DNA from: an uncultured Curvibacter sp.
Lineage (GTDB): Bacteria; Pseudomonadota; Gammaproteobacteria; Burkholderiales; Burkholderiaceae
Length of the DNA: 7,990 nucleotides
Reading direction: 5' to 3'
NCBI GenBank assembly: GCA_946481355.1
Contig: CAMLNH010000120.1
Span: 1-7,990, forward strand
Shown here: in pieces, positions 1 through 6,463 of the stretch
How the letters are laid out: each line of letters begins with the position of its first letter
Numbering within the stretch: the stretch's first letter is position 1
The notes under the pieces: model-generated
Database searches by the model: none
Told to the model about the DNA's origin: nothing
The model's input: only the letters and a program-made list of their open reading frames with translations
Program-made: the position numbers and the translations under genes

Positions 1-1523
1 CGGTGCTGCTGGAGGTGTTCAACAACCTGTTCATGAACATTGCCGAGCAGATGGGTCTGCAGTTGCAGAACACCGCCTACTCGGTCAACATCAAGGAACG
101 ACTGGACTTCAGTTGCGCCTTGTTCGACGCCACGGGCAACCTGATCGCCAATGCGCCGCACATGCCGGTACACCTGGGCTCCATGGGCGAGAGCATCAAG
201 ACGGTGATCCGCGAGAACGCCGGCAGGATGCAGCCGGGCAATGTCTACGTGCTTAACGATCCCTACCATGGCGGCACGCACTTGCCCGACGTGACGGTGA
301 TCACGCCCGTGTATCTCGAAGGATCGGGCGAACCCATGTTTTACGTGGGTTCCCGGGGGCACCATGCCGATATCGGGGGTACCACGCCGGGGTCCATGCC
401 GCCTTTCTCGACCCGCATCGAGGAGGAGGGTGTGCAGATCCGCAACTTCAAGCTGGTCGATCGTGGTGTGCTGCGCGAGGCCGAGATCCTGGCGTTGCTC
501 CAGAGCGGCGAGTACCCCAGCCGCAACCCGCAGCAGAACCTGGCCGACCTCAAGGCACAGATCGCCGCCAATGAAAAGGGTGTGCAGGAACTGCGCAAGA
601 TGGTCGAACAGTTCGGCCTGGACGTGGTGCAGGCCTATATGCGCCACGTGCAGGACAACGCCGAGGAGTCCGTGCGTCGTGTGATCACGCGATTGAAAGA
701 CGGCGCCTTCACGCTGCCGCTGGACAATGGCGCGCAGATCCAGGTGGCGATCCGCGTGGATACGAAGAACCGCAGCGCCGAGATCGACTTCGCCGGCACC
801 AGCGCGCAGCAGAGCAACAACTTCAATGCGCCAACAGCGGTGTGCATGGCCGCCGTGCTGTATGTGTTCCGGACGCTGGTGGATGACGACATTCCTCTCA
901 ACGCAGGTTGTCTGAAGCCGCTGAAAGTGATCATCCCGCCGGGATCGATGCTCAACCCCAACCCGCCGGCATCGGTGGTCGCGGGCAACGTGGAGACCTC
1001 GACCTGTATCACCAATGCGCTCTACGGTGCCCTGGGTGTGATGGCGGCGAGCCAGTGCACGATGAACAACTTCACCTTCGGCAACGCCGCGCACCAGTAC
1101 TACGAGACCATTTCAGGCGGCTCGGGCGCGGGGGAGGGTTTCAACGGCACCAGCGTGGTTCAAACCCATATGACCAACTCGCGCCTGACCGATCCCGAGG
1201 TCCTGGAATTCCGCTTCCCTGTGCGTCTGCTCAGTTACGAGATACGTCACGGTTCCGGCGGTCCAGGCCGCTGGTCCGGCGGCAACGGCGGCGTGCGCCG
1301 GATCCAGTTCCTGGAGCCGATGACGGCCAGCATCCTGTCCAACGGACGTCGGGCGGGCGCATTCGGCATGGCCGGCGGCCGTCCGGGGCAACCCGGCATC
1401 AACCGCGTGGTCCGTGCCGATGGCAAGGCGGAGGAGCTCGGCCATATCGGTCAGGTGCAGATGCTCCCCGGTGACATGTTCGAGATCCACACGCCGGGCG
1501 GCGGCGGTTACGGGAAGGCGTGA
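1..1523 (+). CDS. 5-oxoprolinase / hydantoinase B domain, 5'-partial
   Basis: This is the HyuB (hydantoinase B/oxoprolinase) module of an enzyme that, in the 5-oxoprolinase family, opens 5-oxo-L-proline to L-glutamate using ATP in the cytoplasm. The frame is open to the left edge, and the first full codon is at base 3. The visible 506 residues hold the family core: [13 protein letters not shown] at the beginning, [17 protein letters not shown] (around residues 81-97), [18 protein letters not shown], the [17 protein letters not shown] segment, and the closing HTPGGGGYG. The Asp/His-rich stretches are where related enzymes bind metal. The opening segment resembles the HyuB part of fused bacterial 5-oxoprolinases of about 1200 residues, so an ATP-binding HyuA half is expected upstream, either fused or as a separate gene. 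It lies 5 bases before a glutamate dehydrogenase, which suits a glutamate-yielding enzyme. Hydantoin or another cyclic amide remains possible as substrate. Confidence 0.9.
   Translation, partial: VLLEVFNNLFMNIAEQMGLQLQNTAYSVNIKERLDFSCALFDATGNLIANAPHMPVHLGSMGESIKTVIRENAGRMQPGNVYVLNDPYHGGTHLPDVTVITPVYLEGSGEPMFYVGSRGHHADIGGTTPGSMPPFSTRIEEEGVQIRNFKLVDRGVLREAEILALLQSGEYPSRNPQQNLADLKAQIAANEKGVQELRKMVEQFGLDVVQAYMRHVQDNAEESVRRVITRLKDGAFTLPLDNGAQIQVAIRVDTKNRSAEIDFAGTSAQQSNNFNAPTAVCMAAVLYVFRTLVDDDIPLNAGCLKPLKVIIPPGSMLNPNPPASVVAGNVETSTCITNALYGALGVMAASQCTMNNFTFGNAAHQYYETISGGSGAGEGFNGTSVVQTHMTNSRLTDPEVLEFRFPVRLLSYEIRHGSGGPGRWSGGNGGVRRIQFLEPMTASILSNGRRAGAFGMAGGRPGQPGINRVVRADGKAEELGHIGQVQMLPGDMFEIHTPGGGGYGKA
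1512..1518 (+). promoter_or_regulatory. Ribosome binding site deciding the gdh start
   Basis: GGGAAGG lies inside the last codons of the oxoprolinase gene, 10 bases before the ATG at 1529. An in-frame GTG at 1520 overlaps the preceding TGA as GTGA, but it is only one base from this Shine-Dalgarno sequence, so ATG 1529 is the better start. The arrangement implies translation coupled to the upstream gene. Confidence 0.6.
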
Positions 1524-1528
1524 CGGCG

Positions 1529-2803
1529 ATGAGCGAGACCCTCTCCTACACCAACGAGGTGCCCGCCAGTCCCTGGGCCACCTACCTGACGCAGATCGAT
1601 CGCGTGCTGCCCTATCTGGGGCATCTGGCCCGCTGGCACGACACCTTGCGGCGTCCCAAGCGTGCGCTCGTGGTGGATGTGCCCATCGAGCTTGACGACG
1701 GCACCATCGCCCACTTCGAGGGTTTTCGTGTTCAACACAATCTGTCGCGGGGCCCTGGAAAGGGAGGGGTCCGTTTCCATCCGGACGTTACGCTTGAAGA
1801 GGTCATGGCCCTGTCCGGCTGGATGACGATCAAGACAGCGGCCGTCAATCTGCCCTTCGGAGGGGCAAAAGGTGGTGTTCGGGTGGATCCATCCAAGCTC
1901 TCTCTGAAGGAGCTTGAGCGTCTGACGCGCCGCTATACCAGCGAGATCGGTCTCATCATCGGACCCCAGACCGACATACCCGCCCCCGACGTCAATACCA
2001 ATCCCAAGATCATGGCCTGGATGATGGACACCTACTCCATCAACAAGGGCGTCACCGCAACCGGTGTCGTGACCGGCAAGCCCATCCACCTCGGGGGCTC
2101 ACTGGGGCGTGTCAAGGCTACCGGTCGCGGCGTCTTCGTTTGTGCCACGCAAGCGGCCAAGCGGCTGGGCATGTCCTTGCAGGGCGCACGTGTCGCTATC
2201 CAGGGCTTTGGCAACGTAGGTGCTGTCGCGGCAGAGCTTTTTGCGGCGGCGGGAGCCCGCATCGTGGCCGTGCAAGACCATCGTGCGACCGTTTACAACC
2301 CGGAAGGGCTGGACCTCAAGAGTCTGCATCAATCCATGCGAGCCAGCGGCAGTGTCAGCGAGACGCCTGAGGCGGAGCGCATTGAACAGGAGGAATTCTG
2401 GTCCTTGCCCTGTGATGTGCTCATACCCGCTGCGCTGGAAGGTCAGATCAACGCGGAGCGGGCAGGGCGATTGACGGCCCGCATGGTGCTGGAGGGAGCC
2501 AATGGCCCGTTGCTGCCGCAGGCCGATGACGTCCTCTCTGCCAGGGGCATCCTCGTGGTACCCGACGTCATCTGCAACGCCGGTGGCGTCATCGTCAGCT
2601 ACTTCGAGTGGGTGCAGGACTTCTCCATGTTCTTCTGGACAGAGGACGAGATCAACGCGCGACTCGACCAGATACTTATCCACGCGCTGGATCAGATATG
2701 GGGCACGGCGGACCAGCATCGCATCAGTCTGCGCACGGCGACGTTCGTGCTTGCCTGCGAGCGCATATTGGGGGCTCGCGAAGACAGGGGCCTCTACCCC
2801 TGA
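1529..2803 (+). CDS. gdhA: Glutamate dehydrogenase (Glu/Leu/Phe/Val dehydrogenase family)
   Basis: This 424-residue cytoplasmic enzyme interconverts L-glutamate and 2-oxoglutarate plus ammonia; its length is normal for hexameric GDH. Numbered from ATG 1529, K78 lies in [10 protein letters not shown]102 in MTIKTAA, the catalytic K114 in [11 protein letters not shown]154 in PAPDVNT and S357 in NAGGVIVS. The spacings K78-K102-K114-D154 (24, 12, 40) equal those of K89-K113-K125-D165 in the Clostridium symbiosum enzyme. K78 is the side-chain carboxylate ligand that leucine and phenylalanine dehydrogenases lack, so glutamate is well supported. The Rossmann motif GFGNVG is at 226-231, followed by an aspartate in VAVQD near the end of the second strand. 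This fits NAD use, but cofactor choice is uncertain. The gene sits 5 bases after the oxoprolinase gene with a shared RBS region, so the two are probably one operon feeding oxoproline nitrogen and carbon into central metabolism. Confidence 0.95.
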   Translation: MSETLSYTNEVPASPWATYLTQIDRVLPYLGHLARWHDTLRRPKRALVVDVPIELDDGTIAHFEGFRVQHNLSRGPGKGGVRFHPDVTLEEVMALSGWMTIKTAAVNLPFGGAKGGVRVDPSKLSLKELERLTRRYTSEIGLIIGPQTDIPAPDVNTNPKIMAWMMDTYSINKGVTATGVVTGKPIHLGGSLGRVKATGRGVFVCATQAAKRLGMSLQGARVAIQGFGNVGAVAAELFAAAGARIVAVQDHRATVYNPEGLDLKSLHQSMRASGSVSETPEAERIEQEEFWSLPCDVLIPAALEGQINAERAGRLTARMVLEGANGPLLPQADDVLSARGILVVPDVICNAGGVIVSYFEWVQDFSMFFWTEDEINARLDQILIHALDQIWGTADQHRISLRTATFVLACERILGAREDRGLYP

Positions 2804-2808
2804 ACAAC

Positions 2809-2830
2809 ACTCCGGTCGGGCCGACGGAGT
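2809..2830 (+). terminator. Possible hairpin after gdh
   Basis: ACTCCG (2809-2814) pairs with CGGAGT (2825-2830). Inside, TCG/CGA pairs continue around a GGC loop, with G2815 bulged. It starts 6 bases after the dehydrogenase stop codon. No T-tract follows (the next bases are CCGGGCAGGC), so it is not a canonical intrinsic terminator. It may be a 3'-end stabilising structure or nothing. Confidence 0.3.
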
Positions 2831-2839
2831 CCGGGCAGG

Positions 2840-2859
2840 CATTGCGGTGATTCGCAATG
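2840..2859. repeat. Inverted repeat CATTGCG-N6-CGCAATG
   Basis: A perfect 7-base inverted repeat with a 6-base spacer lies about 65 bases upstream of the DUF2339 gene. A third copy of ATTGCG occurs at 2874-2879. The copies could be an operator for the downstream gene or a second hairpin of the gdh 3' end. I cannot place a convincing -35/-10 pair in this 121-base gap. Confidence 0.35.
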
Positions 2860-2924
2860 GATCCCCGGGTGGATTGCGCTTCTGGCCTTAAGATGCCGCT
2901 GCCGTCACAACGGGGATGCGAACC

Positions 2925-4658
2925 ATGGCTGATGTTGAAGAGCAGTTGCGCGCGATGAACCTGCGTCTGGCCCGCTTGGAAGAGGCCGTACTGAACCTCG
3001 CGCCGCGTGTGCCTGCCGCTTCCACCGGCTCGCGGCCATCCCCCAACGCCAGCTCGACGTGCGACGAGGAAGACCCGCACTTCCGCAACACCGAGCCTCA
3101 GGCTTATGCGCCGTCGCAGAGGATGCAGCCTCAAGAGAAAAGGCAGACGTCGCCGTTTTTCGAGAAGTCGGTGGACGAGAGCGAGCTCACCGTCACGCAG
3201 GTCATGGGCTGGACCGGCGCGACCTTGCTGGTGCTGGCGGCGGCCTACCTGATCCGCTTGGTCTACGACGCGGGCTGGCTCACGCCATCGCGCCAGCTCG
3301 GCCTGGCCGTGCTCAGTGGGGCGGGCTTGATCGCGGCCGGCTTGCGGCTGCGCCGCCTGGACAGCAACTACGCCAGCCTGTTACCGGCCGGCGGCCTGGT
3401 GGTGTTTTTTCTGTCCATCTACGGTGCCCATCTTTACCACCACCTGATCGGCACCAGCCTGGCGACCACGGCGGTGATCTGCAACTGCCTGCTGGCGCTC
3501 TGGCTGGGCCGCCGCTTCGGCAGCGAGATCTATGCCCTGTTTGCCGTGGTCGGCTCCTACTCGGCCCCGTTGCTCCTGCGCGCGCACAACGGCTCGGTCG
3601 TGGACATGGCGATCTACTTCACGGCCTGGAGCCTGGTGTTCAGCGTCTACGCCGTGGCCCTGGCCAACCGTCGGCCCTATCTGCTGGCGGGCTACATGGC
3701 CCTGCTGGCGTTTCAGCTCGCCTGGGAGCACATGGCTCGTTCTCAGTGGGGTGTGGCCGTGGTCTTCCAGACCCTGCAGTTCCTGGTCTTCCTGAGCGCG
3801 GCGATCGCCTTTTCCATCCGGCATGATCGTCCCCTGACGCAGGCGGAAGGCATCGCGCACCTGCCTTTGCTGCTCCTGTTCTACGGGCTGCAGTATGCGC
3901 TGCTGGACCGGCATGTTCCCGACCTTGCGCCCTGGGTGGCTGTGGGCAGTGCCGCCGTGTTGCTGGTGGCCTACGGAATCGCACGGCGTGCGCTGGAGGT
4001 ATCGCTGGAGGCAGGTGGTTTCATCGTCGGTGCCTACTGCGCGCTGGTGCTGTTTCATGCGGTCTACCTGGAACTGCTGCCGGACCGCTGGGCGCCATGG
4101 GCGGTGCTGCTGGTCCTGCCGGCGGCGGCCTGGTTCGTGACACGCCCGGCTGCGGATGCGCAGCTCATGATGCCCTTCAAGTTGTTGCTGGGCGCGCTGC
4201 TGGCACTCAACTTCGCGCGTGTGGTGCTGCTCGGAGATGAAGGCGCCGCGGGTCAGGGCACCTTGCTTGCCCTGCTGTACACCGCGGAACTCTATGCGGC
4301 GTATTTCATCGGTCGCGGCTATGCCGCGCTGCGCCAGTGGCGGGCCTTTGCACTCTATGCCGCACATATCGGCCTGATGGCGGTGGTGCTGCGCAGCGTC
4401 GACAACACCCTGCTGGTGTCGCTGGCCTGGGGCGTGCTGGCCCTGGCTTCGCTGCTGCTGGCCTTCCAGTCCCGCGACCAGGACTTGGGAAAGTCCTCGC
4501 TTTTCATTTTCGGTGCCTCGCTGGCCAAGGTCATCCTGCATGACCTGGCCGGCGCACCGCCCTTGCTGCGCATCGGCAGCCTGGTGGTGGTCGGCCTGTC
4601 GCTGTATGCGGGAGGGATGCTTTACAAGAGGGTGGTGGCACTGGAGCCTCAGGGCTGA
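2925..4658 (+). CDS. DUF2339 polytopic membrane protein
   Basis: This 577-residue inner-membrane protein matches the DUF2339 family, whose function is not established. Residues 3-25 look like a short coiled coil (EEQLRAMNLRLARLEEAVLNL), and residues 28-85 form a polar, Pro/Ser-rich linker. From about residue 93 to the end I count roughly 18 hydrophobic segments. Family hallmarks are the GWTGATLLVLAAAYLIRLVYD opening segment, DAGWLTPSRQLGL, the YASLLPAGGLVVFFLSIYGA region, and a C-terminal block with AKVILHDLAGAPPLLRIGS followed by a last helix. ATG 2925 is preferred over the in-frame ATG at 2916 because the only Shine-Dalgarno-like run (GGGG, 2912-2915) abuts 2916 but is 9 bases from 2925. 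Other DUF2339 proteins can be larger, so this is a compact but complete-looking member. An envelope role is inferred only from topology and the neighbouring lipoprotein gene. Confidence 0.88.
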   Translation: MADVEEQLRAMNLRLARLEEAVLNLAPRVPAASTGSRPSPNASSTCDEEDPHFRNTEPQAYAPSQRMQPQEKRQTSPFFEKSVDESELTVTQVMGWTGATLLVLAAAYLIRLVYDAGWLTPSRQLGLAVLSGAGLIAAGLRLRRLDSNYASLLPAGGLVVFFLSIYGAHLYHHLIGTSLATTAVICNCLLALWLGRRFGSEIYALFAVVGSYSAPLLLRAHNGSVVDMAIYFTAWSLVFSVYAVALANRRPYLLAGYMALLAFQLAWEHMARSQWGVAVVFQTLQFLVFLSAAIAFSIRHDRPLTQAEGIAHLPLLLLFYGLQYALLDRHVPDLAPWVAVGSAAVLLVAYGIARRALEVSLEAGGFIVGAYCALVLFHAVYLELLPDRWAPWAVLLVLPAAAWFVTRPAADAQLMMPFKLLLGALLALNFARVVLLGDEGAAGQGTLLALLYTAELYAAYFIGRGYAALRQWRAFALYAAHIGLMAVVLRSVDNTLLVSLAWGVLALASLLLAFQSRDQDLGKSSLFIFGASLAKVILHDLAGAPPLLRIGSLVVVGLSLYAGGMLYKRVVALEPQG

Positions 4659-4687
4659 CGGCCTGCAGCTGCACCCCGCAGACTGGT

Positions 4688-4709
4688 GTCCCAATGGGAT
4701 GATGGGGAC
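4688..4709. repeat. Inverted repeat GTCCC-N12-GGGAC
   Basis: A 5-base perfect inverted repeat lies just after the DUF2339 stop codon. There is no T-tract, so it is a weak candidate for a 3'-end structure. A match this short could be chance in GC-rich DNA. Confidence 0.2.
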
Positions 4710-4713
4710 GTTA

Positions 4714-4743
4714 TGCCAGCCACTACACTGGCAGCTTTGCCAG
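4714..4743. repeat. TGCCAG / CTGGCA / TGCCAG alternating repeat
   Basis: TGCCAG at 4714-4719 and again at 4738-4743 flank the complementary CTGGCA at 4728-4733. The two outer copies extend to an 8-base direct repeat, TGCCAGCC, 24 bases apart. In RNA the central arm can pair with either outer arm (loops of 8 and 4 bases), giving two mutually exclusive hairpins 17 bases before the start codon of the next gene. As DNA it could be a paired operator. Function is unknown. Confidence 0.4.
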
Positions 4744-4759
4744 CCGTACAGACTCTCTG

Positions 4760-5368
4760 ATGGATATCTTCTTTTTCCTGCCGCTCGCACTGGTCGTGGG
4801 CTTCCAGGTGCTCAAGGCGCGGGACCAGCGCCGCCGCATCTACCTGCTGGGTGGCTATCTGAGCCAGTACCAGATCGAGAAGCTCATGGAGAACGTGAGC
4901 GATGGCTATCTGCGCGCACTTGGAGAGAGTGACGAGGAGCGTCGCTCGCAGATCTGGAGCCTGCTGGCCACGGCCGAGCAGGAACTGGCCAGCCAGTTCC
5001 GCCGTTTCAGCGAGGACTTCTCCAAGGTCTGGAACGGACAGACCCAGGTCAGCACCTTGAACTTTGCCCTGCCTTACGGCGACAAGATCTTTCCTCGCCA
5101 GGCGTTTGACATGCGTCATCTGGTGGCGGTCCATGCCGAGGGCATCGCTGCGGTGGCCGAGAATCGCCACCAGCTCTCGCAGCGCGACAAGGCCTACACC
5201 ATGACGGCCGAGCTCCTGCTCATGCAGCACAGCTGCCACTGGTTCTGCCGCTCCAAGGCCGTCGCCTCGGCGCGCATGCTGGCGCGGCACCAGACCAGCC
5301 ATCAGCAGCTGATCGACGCCGTTTCAGCCGAGACGCGCCAGGACTACCGGCGCATCACCGGCTGCTGA
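4760..5368 (+). CDS. Membrane-anchored protein of unknown family
   Basis: I do not recognise this 202-residue protein. Residues 2-18 (DIFFFLPLALVVGFQVL) form one membrane segment or uncleaved signal anchor. The following KARDQRRR is strongly positive, which puts the rest in the cytoplasm by the positive-inside rule. Residues 35-95 and 120-195 look mainly helical and polar. The most distinctive stretch is HSCHWFC (157-163) followed by H177 and H181, giving CxxxC and HxxxH pairs 13 residues apart. That arrangement could bind a metal, but this is inference. No clear Shine-Dalgarno sequence precedes ATG 4760, and no alternative start near it looks better. It lies 101 bases after DUF2339 and 78 bases before the lipoprotein gene on the same strand. 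GC and codon use match the neighbours, and coding potential is clear, with no disabling change. Confidence 0.8.
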   Translation: MDIFFFLPLALVVGFQVLKARDQRRRIYLLGGYLSQYQIEKLMENVSDGYLRALGESDEERRSQIWSLLATAEQELASQFRRFSEDFSKVWNGQTQVSTLNFALPYGDKIFPRQAFDMRHLVAVHAEGIAAVAENRHQLSQRDKAYTMTAELLLMQHSCHWFCRSKAVASARMLARHQTSHQQLIDAVSAETRQDYRRITGC

Positions 5369-5383
5369 GCTGCTTGCATTTTG

Positions 5384-5401
5384 TAACAGGAACTCCCGTT
5401 A
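5384..5401. promoter_or_regulatory. Operator-like dyad upstream of the lipoprotein gene
   Basis: TAACAGGA and TCCCGTTA are symmetric at seven of eight positions around a central AC. The dyad sits 45 bases before the lipoprotein start codon. I could not fit a good -35/-10 pair here; candidates such as TTGTAA (5381-5386) and CATACT (5415-5420) have wrong spacing. Confidence 0.25.
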
Positions 5402-5434
5402 GACTTGCCCCTCACATACTCTGTTCGGATCTTC

Positions 5435-5439
5435 AGGAG
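5435..5439 (+). promoter_or_regulatory. Ribosome binding site of the lipoprotein gene
   Basis: AGGAG lies 7 bases before ATG 5447. It fixes the start there rather than at the upstream in-frame TTG at 5405, which would add 14 residues in front of the signal peptide. Confidence 0.85.
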
Positions 5440-5446
5440 TCTAGAT

Positions 5447-5773
5447 ATGTCGACGAAAAAGCTACTCGCCCCCCTGGCCCTGTCTGTGCTGCTGTTGGGC
5501 GGCTGTTCCAGCACGATGATCGGCGAGCGTGTCGGCGCGGACCAGGTGATCCTGGCCGATGCCACCCAGGTCAGCAAGTGCAAGTCGCTGGGACGCACCA
5601 CGCTGAGCGTGCTGTCTTCCCTGGGCCCGATCACGCGCAGCGCCGAGGCAGTGGAAGACAACCTGCTGCAGATGGCCCGCAACGAGGCCGTGGACAAGGG
5701 TGGCGACACCGTGGTCAAGGGCGCTTCCATGGAGTATGGCAAGCGCAGCTACGAGATATTCAAGTGCAAGTGA
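5447..5773 (+). CDS. DUF4156 family lipoprotein
   Basis: This 108-residue exported lipoprotein has a textbook lipoprotein signal: positive start (MSTKK), hydrophobic core (residues 6-17) and lipobox LGGC with C20 as the lipidated residue. Serines at 21-22 rather than Asp favour sorting to the outer membrane. The mature part (GADQVILADATQVSKCKSLG, then DNLLQMARNEAVDKGGDTVV, ending EIFKCK) fits DUF4156, a family that includes E. coli YjeI and has no settled function. C45 and C107 near the two ends of the domain could form a periplasmic disulfide (inference). Start and RBS are clear. A strong terminator follows 23 bases after the stop codon, so this is the last gene of its transcript. It may have its own promoter in the 78-base gap upstream. 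Confidence 0.9.
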   Translation: MSTKKLLAPLALSVLLLGGCSSTMIGERVGADQVILADATQVSKCKSLGRTTLSVLSSLGPITRSAEAVEDNLLQMARNEAVDKGGDTVVKGASMEYGKRSYEIFKCK

Positions 5774-5796
5774 GCCGCTGACGCGGTAAGCATCCC

Positions 5797-5828
5797 AGGC
5801 CAGCGGGCGTGAGTCCGCTGGCCTTTTT
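5797..5828 (+). terminator. Rho-independent terminator
   Basis: A perfect 10-base stem, AGGCCAGCGG (5797-5806) with CCGCTGGCCT (5815-5824), encloses an 8-base loop and runs into TTTTT (5824-5828). It ends transcription of the lipoprotein gene. It lies between two convergent genes, 7 bases from the stop codon of the minus-strand regulator. Read on the minus strand the same stem has no T-tract, so it should be much weaker for that gene. Confidence 0.93.
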
Positions 5829-5830
5829 CA

Positions 5831-6367
5831 TCAGGCCAGCCGTGCCAGCAACTGCGCGGTGGTTCGTACATCGAGCTTGCGCAGCAGACGGGCGCGGTGC
5901 ATTTCCACCGTGCGCGGACTGATGCCGAGCTCGCGGGCGAGCTCCTTGCTGGACAGGCCCTGCGCCAGATGGGCCACGACTTCGCGCTCGCGCGGACTCA
6001 GGGAGCGCGTGGCGTCGGCCGGGTGCTGTAGCGGCTCGAAGATCCAGACGGCCTGTCGTTCGGGGGCATCGCGATCGCCTGCGCGGCCGGTGACCCGGCA
6101 CCAGATCAGGCTGCCGTCGGAGCGGCGCATGAGACGCTCGTCCCGGTAGGTGCGTCCGCGCGTCATCTGAGGATAGCCTCGCGCGCCGATGCGGCTGTAC
6201 TCCTGGGGAGAGGGGTAGAGCACCACGATGGATTCTCCCTGCAGTTCTTCGGCCTCATAGCCGAACAGATCCGCGAAGGCCGGATTGCACAGGGCGATCA
6301 CCCGATCGCGGGTGATGCACAGGGCCGCCGGGGCCAGCATGAAGCCGAAATCGGCCAGAGCACTCAT
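5831..6367 (-). CDS. PAS-LuxR transcriptional regulator
   Basis: This 178-residue cytoplasmic regulator has an N-terminal PAS sensor (about residues 6-112, with CNPAFADLFGYEAEELQGE and the DGSLIWCRVTG strand region) joined to a LuxR/GerE-type helix-turn-helix (about 123-178: LSPREREVVAHLAQGLSSKE, then LGISPRTVEMHR and KLDVRTTAQL). It lacks a receiver domain, so it is not a classical response regulator. The PAS pocket probably senses a small molecule, or redox state through a cofactor I cannot identify. An in-frame stop just upstream (6386-6388) makes ATG 6367 the natural start. No Shine-Dalgarno sequence is visible, but a -10-like box ends 6 bases before the ATG. It diverges from an acyl-CoA synthetase gene across 96 bases, which suggests it controls that gene and possibly itself. 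Confidence 0.92.
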   Translation of the reverse strand: MSALADFGFMLAPAALCITRDRVIALCNPAFADLFGYEAEELQGESIVVLYPSPQEYSRIGARGYPQMTRGRTYRDERLMRRSDGSLIWCRVTGRAGDRDAPERQAVWIFEPLQHPADATRSLSPREREVVAHLAQGLSSKELARELGISPRTVEMHRARLLRKLDVRTTAQLLARLA

Positions 6368-6370
6368 GGC

Positions 6371-6396
6371 GGCATAATACGGTATTCATGCCGTAT
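6371..6396. promoter_or_regulatory. Overlapping dyads in the divergent control region
   Basis: ATACGG (6377-6382) and CCGTAT (6391-6396) form a 6-base inverted repeat with an 8-base spacer. It overlaps a second dyad, GGCAT (6371-6375) with ATGCC (6388-6392). Further related CGTAT/GGTAT copies lie at 6381-6385 and 6417-6421. The position between regulator and ligase genes makes this a candidate binding site for the PAS-LuxR protein. The half-site assignment is inference. Confidence 0.45.
6374..6379 (-). promoter_or_regulatory. -10 box of the regulator, possibly leaderless
   Basis: On the minus strand this reads TATTAT, five of six matches to the sigma-70 -10 consensus. Six bases separate it from ATG 6367, so transcription would begin at or next to the A of the start codon. 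The -35 region (around 6397-6402, TCGCCT) is poor, which would suit a promoter needing an activator. Confidence 0.4.
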
Positions 6397-6463
6397 AGGC
6401 GACAGCGTCATGCGGGCGTATCGTTGAGGCTGTTCTTTCTTCTCGAATCGGCTCGCATCCGCC

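Noticed and set aside
908..1474. Second plus-strand open frame inside the oxoprolinase gene
   Set aside because: Arg/Gly-rich with no domain; the overlapping frame has full hydantoinase-B conservation with no break, so no frameshift is implied.
2859..2870. GGATCCCCGGGT resembles a cloning polylinker (BamHI-SmaI)
   Set aside because: The match stops after 12 bases and the flanks are ordinary intergenic sequence between intact genes. Chance in GC-rich DNA is enough.
2840..2924. Promoter for DUF2339
   Set aside because: TAAGAT-like (2889) and TTGCGC-like (2875) boxes exist but are only 8 bases apart. No pair with normal spacing was found.
3381..4790. A 469-codon open frame on the minus strand, opposite DUF2339
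   Set aside because: Gln/His/Arg-rich translation typical of the antisense of Leu/Ala-rich membrane genes in GC-rich DNA. The plus strand encodes a clear DUF2339 protein.
5405..5446. TTG start at 5405 for the lipoprotein
   Set aside because: It would put 14 residues in front of a well-formed lipoprotein signal peptide and has no RBS, whereas ATG 5447 has AGGAG at 7 bases.
5369..5446. Small RNA or tRNA in the gap
   Set aside because: No cloverleaf or terminator is present; the gap holds only a short dyad and the RBS.
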